A stretch of DNA of 64,000 nt, taken from positions 3,286,001-3,350,000 of the forward strand of contig OY969816.1 of NCBI GenBank assembly GCA_963703385.1, read 5' to 3'. The notes under the pieces are model-generated. The model had not been told where the DNA came from. It did not search any database and was given only the letters and a program-made list of their open reading frames with translations. How positions within the stretch are numbered: position 1 is the stretch's first letter; every line of letters starts with the position of its first letter. This document shows, one piece after another, positions 45,667 through 55,617 of this stretch. Position numbers and translations under genes: made by a program. The stretch is from Rhodoblastus sp963703385. Its GTDB lineage: Bacteria; Pseudomonadota; Alphaproteobacteria; Rhizobiales; Beijerinckiaceae.

Positions 45667-46281
45667 GTGGACATCTTGCACGCGCCGGGACCGCGGCGAC
45701 ATTCGCGGATATTCGTCCGCGCACTTCCGATCCTGCCCTATGGTCCCCCGCGCGCTATCCTTTCTGTCGGTTTGTCGTCGATGCGCTGCGCCGTGGGGCG
45801 CAAGGGGATTGGCGTCAAACGATGCGAGGGCGATTCGGTCACGCCCGCGGGAAAATATAGGATTGTCGATTGGCGCGCGCGATTCGACCGGTCGCCAGGC
45901 TTACATACCGATTGCCACAGAATAGTGAAGTCCTCCGGTTGGTGCGACGATCCACGCTCTCCAGCCTATAATCTTCCGGTCTCGCTCCCTCTGCGCTTCA
46001 GCGCGGAGGCCCTTTGGCGTGATGATCATCTTTATGACCTTATTGGCGTTATCAATTTCAATTTTCGGCCCCGTGCCCGCCGTCGGGGAAGCGCCATTTT
46101 CCTCCATGCCGCATCCGATGATTTTTCACCGACGGCCGGTTGTGTCGCCCTCCCACAAAGCCAGCTTGATAAATTGAAGGCGGTATTATCGAGCAAGCCT
46201 CAGGTTTTCATTGGCGACAAATGTTGGCGCCGAGCACCGAAAATCGCCGAACCAACCCGAATCAGGGTCGCGCCCAGTTGA
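45667..46281 (+). CDS. L,D-transpeptidase (YkuD) family protein
   Basis: A protein of about 204 residues from GTG 45667 (the frame is open further upstream, so the start is uncertain). The catalytic signature is present: H147 and C159 in FLHAASDDFSPTAGCVALP. The VGRKGIGVKRCEGDSVTPAGKY and WRDDHLYDL blocks fit the YafK/ErfK-like short YkuD family. No signal peptide is visible. Such enzymes cross-link peptidoglycan or attach proteins to it. Its 3' end overlaps yggS on the other strand by 82 bp. Confidence 0.85.
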   Translation: MDILHAPGPRRHSRIFVRALPILPYGPPRAILSVGLSSMRCAVGRKGIGVKRCEGDSVTPAGKYRIVDWRARFDRSPGLHTDCHRIVKSSGWCDDPRSPAYNLPVSLPLRFSAEALWRDDHLYDLIGVINFNFRPRARRRGSAIFLHAASDDFSPTAGCVALPQSQLDKLKAVLSSKPQVFIGDKCWRRAPKIAEPTRIRVAPS

Positions 46282-46916
46282 ACCGCCAATTCAAAATCGG
46301 CGCTCATTCCCATCGACAGTTCCGCCACCCCAAATTCTCTCGCCTGTTGTTTCAAAAGCGCAAAATGCGGAGAGGCAAGCTGATCGACAGGTGGAATGCA
46401 CATCAGGCCAGCGATCTCCAGTTCCGCCTCGTCCCGGCAAATTCGCAGAAATTCCGCGAGGTTGCGGGGGGGTATCCCTGACTTCTGTGGCTCTTCGCCG
46501 GTGTTCACCTGGATATAGCATTTCGGTCGATGACCCGTTTTCCGCATGGCCGCCGAAACGGCTATCGCAACTTTCGGCCTGTCCAATGTCTGGATGACGT
46601 CGAAAAGGGCAACCGCGGCCTCCGCCTTGTTCGACTGGAGCGGCCCGATCAGATGCAACTCGATATTAGGATAGCGTCGTCGAAACTCCGGCCATTTTTC
46701 AGCCGCTTCTTGCACCCGGTTTTCTCCAAAGACGCATTCGCCTGCATCGAGCACCGGACGTATGGCCTCGTGTCCGAACCCTTTCGAAACGCAGACAAGC
46801 TTGACCGATTCTTCCGGACGTCCAGAATCACGACAGACTTGGCTGAGACGTGCTTTCACATCCGCGAGGCCGGAGATCGAGGGGTCTTCAGCGATCAGTG
46901 TGTTTGGCTGGTCCAT
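46200..46916 (-). CDS. YggS family pyridoxal phosphate homeostasis protein
   Basis: A 238-residue protein of the YggS/PROSC (COG0325) family. The PLP lysine is K45 in VCVSKGF; FGENRVQEA, HLIGPLQSNK and LSMGMSADFELAVQLG..RVGSAIFG are all present. It binds PLP and buffers the cellular vitamin B6 pool. GGAGG lies nine bases before the ATG. It diverges from leuS. Confidence 0.95.
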   Translation of the reverse strand: MDQPNTLIAEDPSISGLADVKARLSQVCRDSGRPEESVKLVCVSKGFGHEAIRPVLDAGECVFGENRVQEAAEKWPEFRRRYPNIELHLIGPLQSNKAEAAVALFDVIQTLDRPKVAIAVSAAMRKTGHRPKCYIQVNTGEEPQKSGIPPRNLAEFLRICRDEAELEIAGLMCIPPVDQLASPHFALLKQQAREFGVAELSMGMSADFELAVQLGATLIRVGSAIFGARRQHLSPMKT

Positions 46917-47072
46917 TGCAGCAAGCCTCCGAGAGCTGACTATCTCACGCGGCGAGGAAGACGTACTTCGACGAACCCGCCATCAAACGGCCCCGCAACG
47001 AGTTTGCGCAATTGACCGTCGTGCGAAAATCATGCTCTTTGCAGCCAAATCCGAGCTTTCCGCGAGATAGTT

Positions 47073-49695
47073 ATGACCGGTCGTTCTGAGCGTTACAATG
47101 CCCGTGAAGTCGAGCCAAAGTGGCAAAAAATATGGCGGGATCGAAAGACGTTCGAGACATCGAATGATGACGGCCGCCCCAAATATTATGTTCTTGAAAT
47201 GTTCCCCTACCCATCGGGCCGGATTCATATGGGCCACGTCCGGAACTACGCGATGGGCGATGTCATTGCGCGCGTCATGCGCGCAAAAGGATACAATGTC
47301 CTTCACCCCATGGGTTGGGACGCCTTCGGAATGCCTGCGGAAAACGCGGCGCGACTGAATGGTTCCGATCCAGCGACGTGGACCTATGAAAATATCGCAA
47401 CAATGCGAAACCAGTTGCAGAGCATGGGTCTCTCGATCGATTGGTCGCGGGAAATCGCAACCTGCGACCCAAGCTATTACAAACATCAGCAAACCATGTT
47501 CCTCGATATGCTGGAGAAGGGACTGGCATATCGCAAGAACGCCAAGGTGAACTGGGATCCGGTAGATCAAACTGTTCTCGCAAACGAACAGGTCATCGAC
47601 GGACGCGGCTGGCGGTCGAATGCGCTCGTTGAACAGCGCGAATTGATCCAATGGTTTTTCAAGATCACCGCGTTCGCCGAAGACCTTCTGGAGTTCCCTG
47701 GACTCGCTCGATCGCTGGCCCGAAAAAGTACGCCTGATGCAGAAAAACTGGATCGGCCGATCCGAAGGAGCTCTTATCCGGTTCGCGCTCGAGCGGCCAG
47801 CTCCAGTCGAGGAAATAACGGTTTACACGACCAGACCGGACACAATATTCGGCGCCAAATTCATTGCGATTGCTGCTGACCATCCGCTCTCCCATCAGCT
47901 GGCGACCGAAAACTCCCATTTGCAAGACTTCATCGATAAATGTCATCGCATGGGAACCTCTGTCGCCGCGCTCGAAACTGCCGAAAAGAAGGGTATCCAC
48001 ACCGGTTTAAAAGTCGCTCATCCTTTCGATCATGATTGTAAACTACCTGTCTATGTCGCAAATTTCGTCCTGATGGACTATGGAACTGGCGCCATTTTCG
48101 GCTGCCCGGCCCACGATCAACGTGATTTTGACTTCGCGCAAGCTTACGGTCTTGGCTACAAGATTGTGGTTTGTCCTGACAGCGTCGCCGAATCGACGTT
48201 CACGCTTGCAGGTGCCGCCTATGAGGGCGACGGCCGAATGATCAATTCGCGGTTTCTCGACGGCATGACGCCGAACGAGGCTCAAAACGAGGTCCTTCGA
48301 CGGCTCGAAAGCGAGGTCCTCCTCGGAAGACCGCGCGCTGAACGAAAAATCAACTTCAAACTGAGGGACTGGGGCATCTCCCGCCAACGCTACTGGGGTT
48401 GTCCGATTCCTGTCATCCATTGCCAGGACTGTGGGGTAGTTCCCGCGCCGCGGGAAAGCCTTCCGATCACTCTTCCACCCGATGTGACTTTTGACGCGCC
48501 GGGAAATCCTTTGGAGCGGCACCCGTCATGGAAAAAGGCGGCGTGTCCGCAATGTGGACGCGCCGCCCAACGCGAAACGGACACCATGGACACCTTTGTC
48601 GATTCCTCATGGTATTTCGCGCGTTTCACAGATCCAAAAAATCAGGGCGCGCCCACGACACGGACGGCCGTAGACCGCTGGCTGCCGGTCGATCAATATA
48701 TAGGCGGGATCGAACACGCCATTCTTCATCTCCTTTATTCACGCTTCTTCACCAGGGCGATGAAAGCAACGAATCATCTGGGTCTCAAAGAGCCCTTCGC
48801 GGGACTGTTCACGCAAGGAATGGTAGTGCATGAGACCTATCGGTCTGAAAACGGATCCTGGCTCTCGCCTGCGGAAATCCGGATCGACGAGACGACAACT
48901 CCGCGCCAGGTCTTTTCGCTGAAAGACGGTTCTCAGGTCGAAATCGGCCCTATCGAGAAAATGTCGAAATCGAAACGGAATACGATCGACCCTGACGATA
49001 TTATAGGAAGCTTTGGCGCGGACACGGCGCGATGGTTCATGCTTTCCGATTCGCCGCCCGATCGTGACGTGATCTGGACAGATGAAGGCATTCAAGGCGC
49101 CGCGAGATTTGTTCAAAAGCTGTGGCGTCTCATCAGCGAAATTGCGGATTTTACGTCAAACGCCAAAGCCACGAACCATTTCGGCGATCTTGCCAACCGT
49201 GTCCGCAAGGCGGCGCACAGCGCCTTGGCGAAGGTAGACGGGGATCTCGCACGCTTGCGATTCAATCGGTGCGTGGCGCAGGTGTATGAATTGACCAATG
49301 AGCTGTCGGGGCTGCTTGCGAGCATTGACCAGAGCGCGATTGGCGATGACATCAGGGCTGCGTTTCTCGAAGCCGCGAAAATTCTCGTACAGCTTTTCGC
49401 GCCGATCATGCCGCACCTCGGAGAAGAATGCTGGGCGTCACTCGGCGCTTCAACACTTGTCGCCGAGGCGGCTTGGCCCGAGGTCGATCATTCTCTCATC
49501 GTCGACAATGTGATAAGTCTTCCGGTCCAGATAAATGGGAGAAAGCGCGCCGATCTTGTTGTCGCGCGGGACGCCTCCACGGAAGAAATCGAACGCGCTG
49601 TGCTTGAACTGGACGCGGTTAGACGCGCCCTCGCCGGGAAGAAGCCACGGAAAATTGTCATCGTGCCGCAAAGGATCGTCAATGTCGTCGTCTGA
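47073..49695 (+). CDS. leuS: Leucyl-tRNA synthetase, with apparent frameshift
   Basis: Two overlapping frames together encode a full-length LeuRS of about 873 residues. The first carries the HMGH signature (H52-H55) and WDPVDQTVLANEQV; the second carries the editing domain (TTRPDTIFGAKF), the zinc-like region, KMSKSKRN and the tRNA-binding C-terminus. They must be joined at TT 47694-47695, where one base too many separates EDLLE from SLDSLDRWPEKV. As the enzyme is essential and both sides are conserved, a sequencing or assembly indel is likely. It charges tRNA-Leu. lptE overlaps its end by 14 bp. Confidence 0.93.
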
Positions 49696-50230
49696 TGAGA
49701 CCGGAACGCGCTTTTGGTCGGCCCATGCACGGAGCTTAAGCGTGAGCATATTGATCTCGGTCGGTTTGGCGGGCTGCGTCGAGCCGCTTTACGGGCCCCG
49801 GCTTGGCGGCGGCTCCGTCGCCGAAGAAATGCGTGCAATCAAAATCGAGCCAATTCCAGACAGAATAGGCCATTATCTCACAAATGACCTGATCTTTGCG
49901 CTTAACGGAACCGGATCGACACCGACGCCGAAATATCGCCTTGCCGTTGCGGTTCGCGAGCGGCTCTCCACGCCGGTCTATAACTCGGTTATCGGCGCCG
50001 CCCAGGCCGGAGACGTTAACGTCGAAGCCGACTATAAACTTTACAAAATTGCCGGCGACCCTCAGCCGGTGACAAGCGGAACCGTCAGCCAGTTCGTCAT
50101 TTATGACCGCTCGATGCAACGACTATCCAATGTCCGCGCAGCGCGCGACGCCGAACAACGAAATGCTTCGACGCTCGCCGACCAGATACGTACTCGAATT
50201 GCTGTCGCTTTGAAAAATCGACCCAGTTGA
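49682..50230 (+). CDS. lptE: LPS-assembly lipoprotein LptE
   Basis: A 182-residue lipoprotein. The N-terminus ends in a lipobox LAGC with C32 as the lipidated residue, after a hydrophobic segment; the domain that follows (ERLSTPVYNSVI, LADQIRTRIAVAL) fits LptE, the plug of the LptD outer-membrane LPS channel. The leuS-lptE-holA order is typical of the order. Starts inside leuS (14-bp overlap). Confidence 0.88.
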   Translation: MSSSDETGTRFWSAHARSLSVSILISVGLAGCVEPLYGPRLGGGSVAEEMRAIKIEPIPDRIGHYLTNDLIFALNGTGSTPTPKYRLAVAVRERLSTPVYNSVIGAAQAGDVNVEADYKLYKIAGDPQPVTSGTVSQFVIYDRSMQRLSNVRAARDAEQRNASTLADQIRTRIAVALKNRPS

Positions 50231-51276
50231 TGGTGACCATCGCGCATCGCCATGCGGATGCATATCTCCAGAATCCGCAGCGCTCACACCATATATTCCT
50301 CGTGTACGGAACCGACGCCGGCTTGGTTTCCGAACGGTCCCGAGCCCTTCTGCAAACCGACGCCGGAGTTATTCCTTTATCAGGTCAATCGCTCAGCTTG
50401 TCAGGCGACGCTATCGCCTCCGATCCGAGCGCGCTTTTAGATGAAATTCATTCGTTGAAACTTTTTGACCAGGCGCCCGCGGCGATTCGCATTTCCGTTG
50501 GCGCCCGCAATCTCCTCCCCGTCCTCGAACTCGTTTTACGAAGCGCGCCTTTCGAAGCTCGTATCGTTCTCGAAGCGGGCCCGCTCAAACCCGCGGCTCC
50601 CCTACGTAAATGGTTCGAGTCTCAGAATTTAGCCGTTGCTATTGAGTGCTATTCCGATCAGCCGAAAGATCTGCGGCGGTTGATCGTGCAACAAATTTCT
50701 TCCTGCGGCGCGGCCATTGATTCGGACGCGATCGAGATGCTGGCAGAAATATTGGGGGAAGATCGCGGTGTAAGCCGGTCAGAAATAGAAAAGCTTTGTC
50801 TTTATACAAACGGGCAGCAGCGACCTATTACCTTGCACGATATTACGCAAGTTCTCACCGCGTCGTCTTCAGTCGATGGCGGCAATATCATCATGGATGC
50901 GATTTTGGGAAACCAGGATGCGACAATCGAATCTCTGAGCGCCATCGCGACGCATTTGTCCGTATTCCATACGGTCTCAACAAATACACTAAGGCACATT
51001 CTTGCGCTTCACGCCGCTCGTGTCCAGGTTGCCGCAGGTTTTGGCCGAGACGCAGCGCTGCAAAATTTCTTGCGTTCCCTCAATGCGTTCGCAAAAAAGC
51101 AAGAAATAATCGCTGGTTTGAATCTGGATGGCTCAGTAAATACCGTCGAATTGGTCAATAGTTTTTATGCTCTCGTTCGCGAGACCCGGCATACCGGCTT
51201 ATTGGCCGACGTCAAGTTATTCCATGCCTTAACTGCACTGGCACACCTTTTTAAACAGCGGCAGAGACAAAAATAA
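50230..51276 (+). CDS. holA: DNA polymerase III subunit delta
   Basis: A 348-residue HolA. Conserved stretches include HIFLVYGTDAGLVSERSRAL, AGPLKPAAPLRKWFE and AILGEDRGVSRSEIEKLCLY. Delta opens the beta clamp during loading; dnaN is also in this window. ATG shares a base with the lptE stop (TGATG). It converges with parB, with about 26 bp between the stops that contain only a weak AT-rich hairpin. Confidence 0.93.
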   Translation: MVTIAHRHADAYLQNPQRSHHIFLVYGTDAGLVSERSRALLQTDAGVIPLSGQSLSLSGDAIASDPSALLDEIHSLKLFDQAPAAIRISVGARNLLPVLELVLRSAPFEARIVLEAGPLKPAAPLRKWFESQNLAVAIECYSDQPKDLRRLIVQQISSCGAAIDSDAIEMLAEILGEDRGVSRSEIEKLCLYTNGQQRPITLHDITQVLTASSSVDGGNIIMDAILGNQDATIESLSAIATHLSVFHTVSTNTLRHILALHAARVQVAAGFGRDAALQNFLRSLNAFAKKQEIIAGLNLDGSVNTVELVNSFYALVRETRHTGLLADVKLFHALTALAHLFKQRQRQK

Positions 51277-51302
51277 TAATCGCCGTGACGATTTATTGTT
51301 AT

Positions 51303-52166
51303 TCACCCCTGCAGGCGTTTGCATAAGGAATCCAACTGCTCCATTGATTTGTACTTGATTCGGACATCACCCGCTTCGTTCTTGTGATTGATCGTGACGT
51401 TGAGTCCCAAAAGATCGCTCAATAATTTTTCGAGCGCGAGCGTATCGGCGTCCCGCTCTTTCGTGGCGCGCGCCGGCGCTTCCGCATCCGCATCCTTAGT
51501 TTGAGCCAGTCGCTCCACATCTCGGACAGATAAATCCTCGGCGATGATTCTCTTGGCCACAATCAAGGGGTCCGACAGCGCAAGCAATGCGCGCGCGTGC
51601 CCTGCCGAAATGCTCCCCTCGCTGACAAGCTGCTTGACAGGTCCGGGAAGCTTCAGCAACCGCAAAGTATTTGTGATCTGGCTTCTGCTTTTTCCGATAA
51701 TTTTGGCCAAGTCTTGCTGACTATAGCCAAACTCATTCAACAGGCGCTGATAGCCTTGCGCTTCCTCAATCGCATTAAGGTCGGCGCGTTGAACATTCTC
51801 GATAATTGCAAATTCGAGTGACTGCTGATCGTTGGCTTCGACAACGACGATCGGAACTTCATGCAGACCCGCAATCTGAGCCGCGCGCCAACGTCGTTCG
51901 CCAGCAATAATCTCATACACATTGCTGACGCCTGGAACCTCACGAACAACGAGGGGCTGGACAATGCCACGTTCGCGGATGGAGTCAGCGAGTTCCCGAA
52001 GCTCATCGTCCCGAAATATTTGGCGCGGATTGCGCGGATTAGGACGCAAAAATTCGATCGCGGTCCTCGACGGACTGCGACCGCCACGATCAGGCTCCAC
52101 CCCCCCGGCGTCCCCAATCAAGGCAGCAAGGCCACGCCCCAAACGAGATCTAGCTTCTTCCGCCAT
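51303..52166 (-). CDS. parB: Chromosome partitioning protein ParB
   Basis: A 287-residue ParB/Spo0J protein. The CTP/nucleotide-binding domain shows EIIAGERRWRAAQIAGL and the helix-turn-helix region YSQQDLAKIIGKSRSQITNTLR follows, with a C-terminal dimerisation helix. It loads at parS sites (two are in this window) and spreads as a CTP-gated clamp. ATG 52166 begins at MAEEARSRLGRGLAALIGD, the family start. Confidence 0.97.
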   Translation of the reverse strand: MAEEARSRLGRGLAALIGDAGGVEPDRGGRSPSRTAIEFLRPNPRNPRQIFRDDELRELADSIRERGIVQPLVVREVPGVSNVYEIIAGERRWRAAQIAGLHEVPIVVVEANDQQSLEFAIIENVQRADLNAIEEAQGYQRLLNEFGYSQQDLAKIIGKSRSQITNTLRLLKLPGPVKQLVSEGSISAGHARALLALSDPLIVAKRIIAEDLSVRDVERLAQTKDADAEAPARATKERDADTLALEKLLSDLLGLNVTINHKNEAGDVRIKYKSMEQLDSLCKRLQG

Positions 52167-52246
52167 AGAATTGTGCCCTTGAATGTCGGAAATCATAGCG
52201 ATCGACATTGGCGCCCCAGCCGAAAGCAATCGCCATTCCACCCCGC

Positions 52247-53065
52247 TTATGCCGCACGAAGATTCCGCTCACGCTGAATGACTTCGGAGGCCAACTTGAG
52301 GTAGGCCTGCGAACCATTGCATTTCAGATCATAAAGCAGGACAGGCTTGCCATATGACGGCGCCTCGGAAACCCGGACATTGCGAGGAATAACCGTCTCG
52401 TAAACCTTATCGCCGAGGAACGCACGGACATCGGCGACAACTTGTGAGGCAAGGTTGTTGCGCGAATCATACATGGTCAAAACGATGCCATGGATGGCCA
52501 GTCCAGGATTGAGACTTATTTTTACCTGCTCGACAGTCGACAACAGCTGCGAAAGACCTTCAAGAGCGAAGAACTCGCACTGCAATGGAACCACGACGCT
52601 ATCCGCCGCCGCGAGGGCATTAATAGTCAGTAAATTCAATGACGGCGGACAATCAATCAGCACGTAACTGATCTTTTCGCGATTCGCCGTCGCGCCTCGA
52701 TTAATCATGCCCTGAATCGCGTTCTTGAGACGAAAATTGCGCTCCTTTTCATGCGCGATCGCAAGCTCGACTCCGAGAAGATCAAGCGTCGAAGGGGCAA
52801 TGAAAAGCCGCGGAACCGAAGTTGGTCGGATTGCAGCATCGAGCGAACGTTCGCCCATCATGACATCAAAGGTCGAAACTTCGCGTTGTTTCCGATCGAT
52901 GCCCAATCCTGTCGATGCGTTACCCTGGGGATCGAGATCGATCAGAAGCACGGTTTCACCGATGGCGGCCAAAGCGGTGCCAAGGTTGATCGCTGTGGTG
53001 GTCTTACCAACACCACCCTTTTGATTCGCGAGAACAAGCACCCGCACGTGGTCGAAATGGCTCAT
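52247..53065 (-). CDS. parA: Chromosome partitioning ATPase ParA
   Basis: A 272-residue deviant-Walker ATPase: KGGVGKTT at residues 16-23 with signature lysine, DLDPQGNAS and LIDCPPSL. It binds DNA non-specifically and, with ParB-parS, segregates origins. GAGG lies upstream of the ATG at 53065, which is the family start; the longer frame is not. parA and parB are 80 bp apart on one strand. Confidence 0.97.
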   Translation of the reverse strand: MSHFDHVRVLVLANQKGGVGKTTTAINLGTALAAIGETVLLIDLDPQGNASTGLGIDRKQREVSTFDVMMGERSLDAAIRPTSVPRLFIAPSTLDLLGVELAIAHEKERNFRLKNAIQGMINRGATANREKISYVLIDCPPSLNLLTINALAAADSVVVPLQCEFFALEGLSQLLSTVEQVKISLNPGLAIHGIVLTMYDSRNNLASQVVADVRAFLGDKVYETVIPRNVRVSEAPSYGKPVLLYDLKCNGSQAYLKLASEVIQRERNLRAA

Positions 53066-53075
53066 GACGATATCC

Positions 53076-53714
53076 TCAAACGCGGACCGAAGTTGGTTCA
53101 TTCCACCGAAGAAGAATAATCCGCGCGCAGGGGTCACTTTGGCTTTCCACTACGCCGCACTCATAATTAGATAAGGCGTCCGCGTTGGTCAATTCGCTTG
53201 CGAAATCTTTCCCCTTTAAAAACATGCCCAAGGCGCCCGCTTTCATCGCAGCCTCTGCAAGGTGAGCCAGATCGCTCAAAGGGGCAAGGCCACGTGCGGA
53301 AACGATGTCGAATTGCATTTCGTTACAGAGCTCCGGCAGCACGAGCTCTATTCTTCCACAATGAATCTCGACTGCGGTTCGTGTTTCACGTGAAACTTCA
53401 CGCAGAAACGCTACCTTGCGTTTGTCCGCCTCGATCAAATGAACCTTTCTAGCCGGATCTGCGCTGGCGATCCCTACGACCAGCCCTGGAAAACCACCCC
53501 CAGATCCAAGATCTACCCATCGGGTCCACGCTCCAGCGAGCCCAAACAACTGATAGGAGTCCAGAAAATGGCGATGCCAAATATTGGCCAGAGATGATTC
53601 GGAAACGAGATTGATCTTTTTCTGCCATTTCCGCAACAGGTCTTCATAAACCTTCAGCCGCTCCATTGTGGCCGCCGGCAACCCCTCAGCGAAATCCCTG
53701 CGCCATTCGGTCAA
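53076..53714 (-). CDS. rsmG: 16S rRNA (guanine(527)-N(7))-methyltransferase
   Basis: A 212-residue GidB with the SAM-binding DLGSGGGFPGLVVG and a SARGLAPLSDL motif. It methylates G527 of 16S rRNA; loss gives low-level streptomycin resistance. It starts at TTG one base after the mnmG stop and contains a parS-like sequence within its coding region. Confidence 0.95.
   Translation of the reverse strand: MTEWRRDFAEGLPAATMERLKVYEDLLRKWQKKINLVSESSLANIWHRHFLDSYQLFGLAGAWTRWVDLGSGGGFPGLVVGIASADPARKVHLIEADKRKVAFLREVSRETRTAVEIHCGRIELVLPELCNEMQFDIVSARGLAPLSDLAHLAEAAMKAGALGMFLKGKDFASELTNADALSNYECGVVESQSDPCARIILLRWNEPTSVRV
53382..53397. promoter_or_regulatory. parS site 1 (15 of 16 consensus bases)
   Basis: TGTTTCACGTGAAACT differs from the parS consensus TGTTTCACGTGAAACA only at the last base. 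It lies inside rsmG, close to parA-parB, the usual location in bacteria. ParB should load here. Confidence 0.9.
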
Positions 53715-53715
53715 T

Positions 53716-55605
53716 TTATTCAGTCCCGCAGCTTACAGGCTCGGCTTTCACCTTTTTTGTCCATGCGAGCAGAAGCGCCAACGCTGCGGGGGTCACGCCC
53801 TCAATGCGTCCAGCCTGCCCAAGATTTTCGGGTCGAACGGCCATCAGCTTTCCGCGGACCTCGTTTGACAAGCCGGGAACTCGCTCGTAGTCGAAATCTG
53901 CCCCCAACACGACCCGCTCCTCGCGGCGAATGACATTTGCCGCAACCTCCTGCCGGTCGATGTACACCGAGTATTTCGCATCGACTTCGACCTGTTCCGC
54001 CGTCCTCTCCGAGTATGCCGTCAGCTCCGGCCAAATTCTGACGAGATCACCGAAACCGACATTTGGATAGGAAAGGAGCGTGAATGCTGAACGGCGTATG
54101 CCGTCCCGGTTGAGTTGTATTCCGAAACGCGCCGCCTCTGGGCTGCCAATTTCCAAGGCCTTCATTCGCTCAGTCAAAGACCTAAGCTCGGACATCCGGG
54201 CTTGAAAATGCGCGGCGCGCTTCGGACCGATGCATCCTAATTCCAGACCTTTCGGCGTCAGCCGCAAATCGGCATTATCGCAGCGCAGCGACAGCCGAAA
54301 CTCCGCTCGTGACGTGAACATGCGATAAGGTTCGGAAACACCTCGGGTGATGAGGTCGTCAATCATCACGCCTAGGTAAGCCTCGGCTCGATCGAAGGTA
54401 ATCTCCGGCAAACGCCCCGCGTAAGCTGCGGCATTCAGCCCCGCCACAACCCCTTGGGCGCCGGCTTCTTCGTAGCCGGTTGTTCCATTGATCTGCCCTG
54501 CCAAGAAAAGCCCTGGCGCTCTTTTGACTTCCAGCGTCGATTTGAGCGCTCTCGGATCGACGAAATCATATTCGACCGCATAACCCGGGCGGAGCATTTC
54601 GACATCTTCCAATCCCGGTATTGTCTTCAAGAACGCGTACTGGACAGATGCAGGCAACGACGTCGAAATCCCATTCGGATAAATCGTCTCGTCATCGAGC
54701 CCTTCCGGCTCGAGAAAAATCTGATGGCTGTTCCGGTCCGCAAAGCGGGTGATCTTGTCTTCGATCGACGGGCAGTATCTCGGCCCACGCCCTGATATTT
54801 GGCCGGAGAATATGGGTGCCTTATCGAGATTCTGACGGATCAAATCGTGACCCGCCGCAGTTGTATGCGTGATGGCGCACGCCATTTGTCGATTTGAACA
54901 CGACGATGTCAGAGCCGAGAAAAATTCCGGATTTTCATCGCCTGCCTGTTGCTCGAGGTCGTCCCAACGAATCGAGGAGCGCCGCAACCGAGGCGGCGTG
55001 CCCGTTTTAAGTCGCCCGAGCTTAAGACCCAATGAAGCCAAGCTATCGCTCAGATGAAGCGCGGGCGCATCTCCAATACGGCCCGCAGCTTCAATTCTCT
55101 CCCCGACATGGATGACGCCGTTCAAAAACGTTCCGCTGGCGACAACCACCGCCCCGCAGCAAACCGTCGAACCGTCGCGCAAATGCAATCGGAAATCCCG
55201 CGAACAAATCAATCGCGCAAGCCCTTCGACGGACCCTTCGCGCAGTGTCAAATTTCGCGTGTTCGATAGAATGTTCCGCACCGCTTCACGAAACAATTTC
55301 CGGTCTGCCTGAACGCGCGGCCCCCGAACGGCCGGCCCTTTTGAACGGTTGAGCAGCCGGAACTGAATGCCCGCTAAATCCGCTGCGCGACCCATGACGC
55401 CATCCAAAGCGTCGATTTCTCGGACGAGATGGCCTTTGCCCAACCCTCCAATCGCGGGATTGCACGACATTTCGCCGATGGTGCCGATCTTGTGGGTAAG
55501 CAACAACGTCCGCGCGCCAAGACGCGCCGCAGCGCTCGCTGCTTCGCAGCCCGCGTGCCCGCCGCCGATGACAACGACATCAAATCCGCTCAAAGCCTCC
55601 GACAT
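53716..55605 (-). CDS. mnmG: tRNA uridine-5-carboxymethylaminomethyl modification enzyme, FAD subunit
   Basis: A 629-residue MnmG. FAD motif GGGHAGCEAA near the N-terminus, the GEMSCNPAIGGLGKGHL block, and the conserved C-terminal ARFGIQLNRDGIRRSAF region fit the family. With MnmE it installs cmnm5 at U34 of certain tRNAs. ATG 55605 (GAGG upstream) is preferred to the TTG at 55611. rsmG follows one base later; the genes are a unit. Confidence 0.96.
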   Translation of the reverse strand: MSEALSGFDVVVIGGGHAGCEAASAAARLGARTLLLTHKIGTIGEMSCNPAIGGLGKGHLVREIDALDGVMGRAADLAGIQFRLLNRSKGPAVRGPRVQADRKLFREAVRNILSNTRNLTLREGSVEGLARLICSRDFRLHLRDGSTVCCGAVVVASGTFLNGVIHVGERIEAAGRIGDAPALHLSDSLASLGLKLGRLKTGTPPRLRRSSIRWDDLEQQAGDENPEFFSALTSSCSNRQMACAITHTTAAGHDLIRQNLDKAPIFSGQISGRGPRYCPSIEDKITRFADRNSHQIFLEPEGLDDETIYPNGISTSLPASVQYAFLKTIPGLEDVEMLRPGYAVEYDFVDPRALKSTLEVKRAPGLFLAGQINGTTGYEEAGAQGVVAGLNAAAYAGRLPEITFDRAEAYLGVMIDDLITRGVSEPYRMFTSRAEFRLSLRCDNADLRLTPKGLELGCIGPKRAAHFQARMSELRSLTERMKALEIGSPEAARFGIQLNRDGIRRSAFTLLSYPNVGFGDLVRIWPELTAYSERTAEQVEVDAKYSVYIDRQEVAANVIRREERVVLGADFDYERVPGLSNEVRGKLMAVRPENLGQAGRIEGVTPAALALLLAWTKKVKAEPVSCGTE

Positions 55606-55617
55606 CCTCAACTCATA

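Noticed and set aside
50611..50640. A GGTTCGAGTC-like string as a tRNA T-arm
   Set aside because: It is inside holA and no cloverleaf can be drawn around it.
51277..51302. Bidirectional terminator between holA and parB
   Set aside because: Stem of AT pairs with a bulge; too weak to list as a feature.
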